Source: Opitutia bacterium (GTDB lineage Bacteria; Verrucomicrobiota; Verrucomicrobiia; Opitutales; Opitutaceae). Taken from it: DNA of 64,000 nt. This document shows positions 62,591 to 64,000 of the stretch, one piece after another (positions within the stretch are counted from its first letter, which is position 1; each line of letters begins with the position of its first letter). Under the pieces are notes generated by a model that had not been told where the DNA came from, searched no databases, and worked only from the letters and a program-made list of their open reading frames with translations. Both the position numbers and the translations under genes were made by a program. The stretch is from the NCBI GenBank assembly GCA_016187945.1, contig JACPIT010000005.1, positions 930,001-994,000 on the forward strand, written 5' to 3'.

Positions 62591-62620
62591 AAAGCCCCGG
62601 AATCTTCCGGGGCTTTTTCG
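62591..62620. terminator. Bidirectional rho-independent terminator
   Basis: AAAGCCCCGGAA at 62591-62602 and TTCCGGGGCTTT at 62605-62616 with a 2-base centre; T-runs follow on both strands (TTTTT at 62613-62617 and the A-rich start at 62587). It serves S9 peptidase 2 and the convergent transaldolase. Confidence 0.9.
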
Positions 62621-62666
62621 TGCGCGCGAGCGCCGTCGCCGAATGCTCGCGCGCGGCGTGGCGGGC

Positions 62667-63617
62667 TCACCCGCGCTTCTTCGCGAGGAGCTGCTCGAGC
62701 TTCACGATGTCGGCGGAGAATTGGCGGATGCCTTCAGCGGTCTTCTCGGTCGCCATCGCGTCTTCGTTCAGCGTGAAGCGGAAGCTCTTCTCGTCGAACG
62801 TCACCTTCGCGAGCGTCGCGTTCTTCGCGGCGGCGGGATCGAGTTTCCGCACGATCGGGGCGTCGCTCTTCGCGAGTTCGCCGAGCAGTTGCGGGCTGAT
62901 CGTCAGCAGGTCGCAGCCCGCGAGTTCGACGATCTCGCCCGTATTGCGGAACGACGCGCCCATCACCTCCGTCGCGTAGCCGTATTTCTTGTAGTAGGCG
63001 TAAATCTCGGTGACCGACTTTACGCCCGGATCCTCGGCGGGCGCGTAGTCCTTGCCCGTGGATTTTTTATACCAATCGAGAATGCGGCCGACGAACGGCG
63101 AGATGAGCTGCACGCGCGCCTCCGCACACGCTACGGCCTGCGCGAACGAGAAGAGCAGCGTCAGGTTGCAGTTGATCTTCTCCTTCTGGAGCTGCTCGGC
63201 GGCCTTGATGCCTTCCCAGGTCGACGCGATCTTGATGAGGATGCGCTCGCGACCGATGCCGGCGCTTTCGTAGAGCGCGATGATCTCACGCGCCTTCGCG
63301 ATCGTCGCCGCGGTGTCGAACGACAGGCGCGCGTCGACCTCCGTCGAGACGCGACCGGGCACGATCTTCAAAATCTCGCTGCCGAACAACACGAGCAGCC
63401 CGTCGATCACGGCGCCGAGGCTGGCGCTCGCTGGCGCGTCCTTCACCGCCTTGTCGACGATCCACGCGTAGTCGGGCATCGCCGCGGCCTTCAGGATCAG
63501 GCTGGGATTCGTCGTCGCGTCGCGCGGCGCGAATTGCTTCATGCTGGCGAAGTCGCCGGTATCGGCGACGACGACGGTGAACTGCTTCAGTTGATCGAGC
63601 TGGCTCGTGGAGGACAT
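62667..63617 (-). CDS. tal: Transaldolase
   Basis: This 316-residue pentose-phosphate enzyme transfers a dihydroxyacetone unit between sedoheptulose-7-phosphate and glyceraldehyde-3-phosphate. The length fits the TalB type. Features are [11 protein letters not shown] (residues 34-44), [13 protein letters not shown], Lys129 in [17 protein letters not shown] (the Schiff-base lysine), [20 protein letters not shown] and [13 protein letters not shown]. Start ATG 63617. The upstream gene stops 7 bases before this start, so both are probably on one transcript. Confidence 0.96.
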   Translation of the reverse strand: MSSTSQLDQLKQFTVVVADTGDFASMKQFAPRDATTNPSLILKAAAMPDYAWIVDKAVKDAPASASLGAVIDGLLVLFGSEILKIVPGRVSTEVDARLSFDTAATIAKAREIIALYESAGIGRERILIKIASTWEGIKAAEQLQKEKINCNLTLLFSFAQAVACAEARVQLISPFVGRILDWYKKSTGKDYAPAEDPGVKSVTEIYAYYKKYGYATEVMGASFRNTGEIVELAGCDLLTISPQLLGELAKSDAPIVRKLDPAAAKNATLAKVTFDEKSFRFTLNEDAMATEKTAEGIRQFSADIVKLEQLLAKKRG

Positions 63618-63624
63618 GAGGCGC

Positions 63625-64000
63625 TCACTTTAGAAACTGAGGATGCGCCCGCAAATAGTTCCTCATCCATAAAACCCCGCCTTCCTCGTCATAGAACGCC
63701 CCATCGAGTTGCGACTCGAAGGCCGCATCCAGCGCCGGCTTGAAGTTCGGCCCGGGCGTCATGCCCAGCGCGATCAGATGGCGGCCGAGCAGGATCGGTT
63801 GCGGTGCGCGGTCGGCGATCGCGAGTCGCGCGGCGGCGTCGCGCAACTCGTGAATGCGCCGCAGCGCCTCCTCCGATACGAGTGGCGGCCGGCCGAGGTG
63901 GTCCGCGGTCATCACCGCGATCAACTCGTCCATCGTGGCCGGCGCGATTTTGCGCGCAAGGCGGCGCACCGTCGTGTCGCGGAAATGTTCCTGGCCGTGG
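63625..64000 (-). CDS. CCA-adding/poly(A)-polymerase-type nucleotidyltransferase, C-terminal part
   Basis: The reverse strand is open from the stop at 63625 to the right window edge, about 125 residues; the start lies outside. The visible end shows [19 protein letters not shown], then [28 protein letters not shown] and the final [14 protein letters not shown]. The L-G-[ML]-x-P-G-P-x-F and A-x-E-x-Q-L-D-G patterns are typical of the C-terminal domain of bacterial tRNA CCA-adding or poly(A) polymerase family enzymes, after their HD domain. The catalytic N-terminal domain is not seen, so the exact activity cannot be told. It lies 7 bases upstream of the transaldolase start. Confidence 0.75.
   Translation of the reverse strand, partial: HGQEHFRDTTVRRLARKIAPATMDELIAVMTADHLGRPPLVSEEALRRIHELRDAAARLAIADRAPQPILLGRHLIALGMTPGPNFKPALDAAFESQLDGAFYDEEGGVLWMRNYLRAHPQFLK

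Overview
The window looks like a chromosome segment from a high-GC, free-living Gram-negative bacterium of the Verrucomicrobiota, most plausibly family Opitutaceae. This is inferred from content, not from a marker gene: PEP-CTERM proteins, a giant autotransporter-associated beta-strand-repeat protein, TonB-dependent receptors with the plug start KLEKFEVTGS, a LytS/LytTR pair with a ligand-sensing beta-propeller, GTP-type PEP carboxykinase, and abundant short palindromic repeats between genes. No rRNA, tRNA, CRISPR array, prophage or transposase gene was recognised.

Layout. 1-1.2 kb: the upstream part of an HNH restriction-type endonuclease cut by the left edge, then a poorly resolved stretch. 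1.2-3.7 kb: a membrane pyrophosphatase of a divergent clade. 3.8-5.9 kb: an ABC ATPase/permease pair split by a large inverted repeat. 6.1-9.1 kb: a tight four-gene operon (DUF350, a YjfM-like lipoprotein, a YgiC/YjfC ATP-grasp enzyme, DUF4178), equivalent to part of the enterobacterial yjf operon. 9.4-18 kb: a DUF3299 protein, a small Cys protein, a LytTR regulator with its propeller kinase, a PEP-CTERM protein, a tandem ACT protein, a cation-efflux transporter and a YciI-like secreted protein. 18.4-28.6 kb: pckG, a serine hydrolase, a secreted protein with a paralogue 14 kb away, an HDOD protein, DUF456, a DUF485/solute-sodium symporter pair and a Cys-rich TPR-like membrane protein. 28.7-36.5 kb: large surface proteins, one with an Asp/His-rich segment and one a 1494-residue beta-strand-repeat PEP-CTERM protein. 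36.6-43.7 kb: a nitronate-monooxygenase-like flavoenzyme, small membrane or secreted proteins, PutA, and a racemase-fold protein lacking the usual catalytic cysteines. 44-47.5 kb: an ECF sigma/anti-sigma/envelope operon. 47.6-49.4 kb: purE-purK. 49.5-52.3 kb: fumarylacetoacetase with an uncharacterised partner. 52.4-62.6 kb: two TonB receptors flanked by two S9 peptidases, a probable peptide-uptake locus. 62.7-64 kb: transaldolase and the end of a CCA-adding/poly(A) polymerase-type gene.

Physiology suggested: an amino-acid and peptide user with gluconeogenesis (PutA, FAH, S9 peptidases, PEPCK, acetate-type symporter) and elaborate surface proteins. The strongest non-gene signal is the set of intergenic hairpins, most opening with the tetranucleotide GTAG, in several sequence families. 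Three of them supply the stop codon of the upstream gene.
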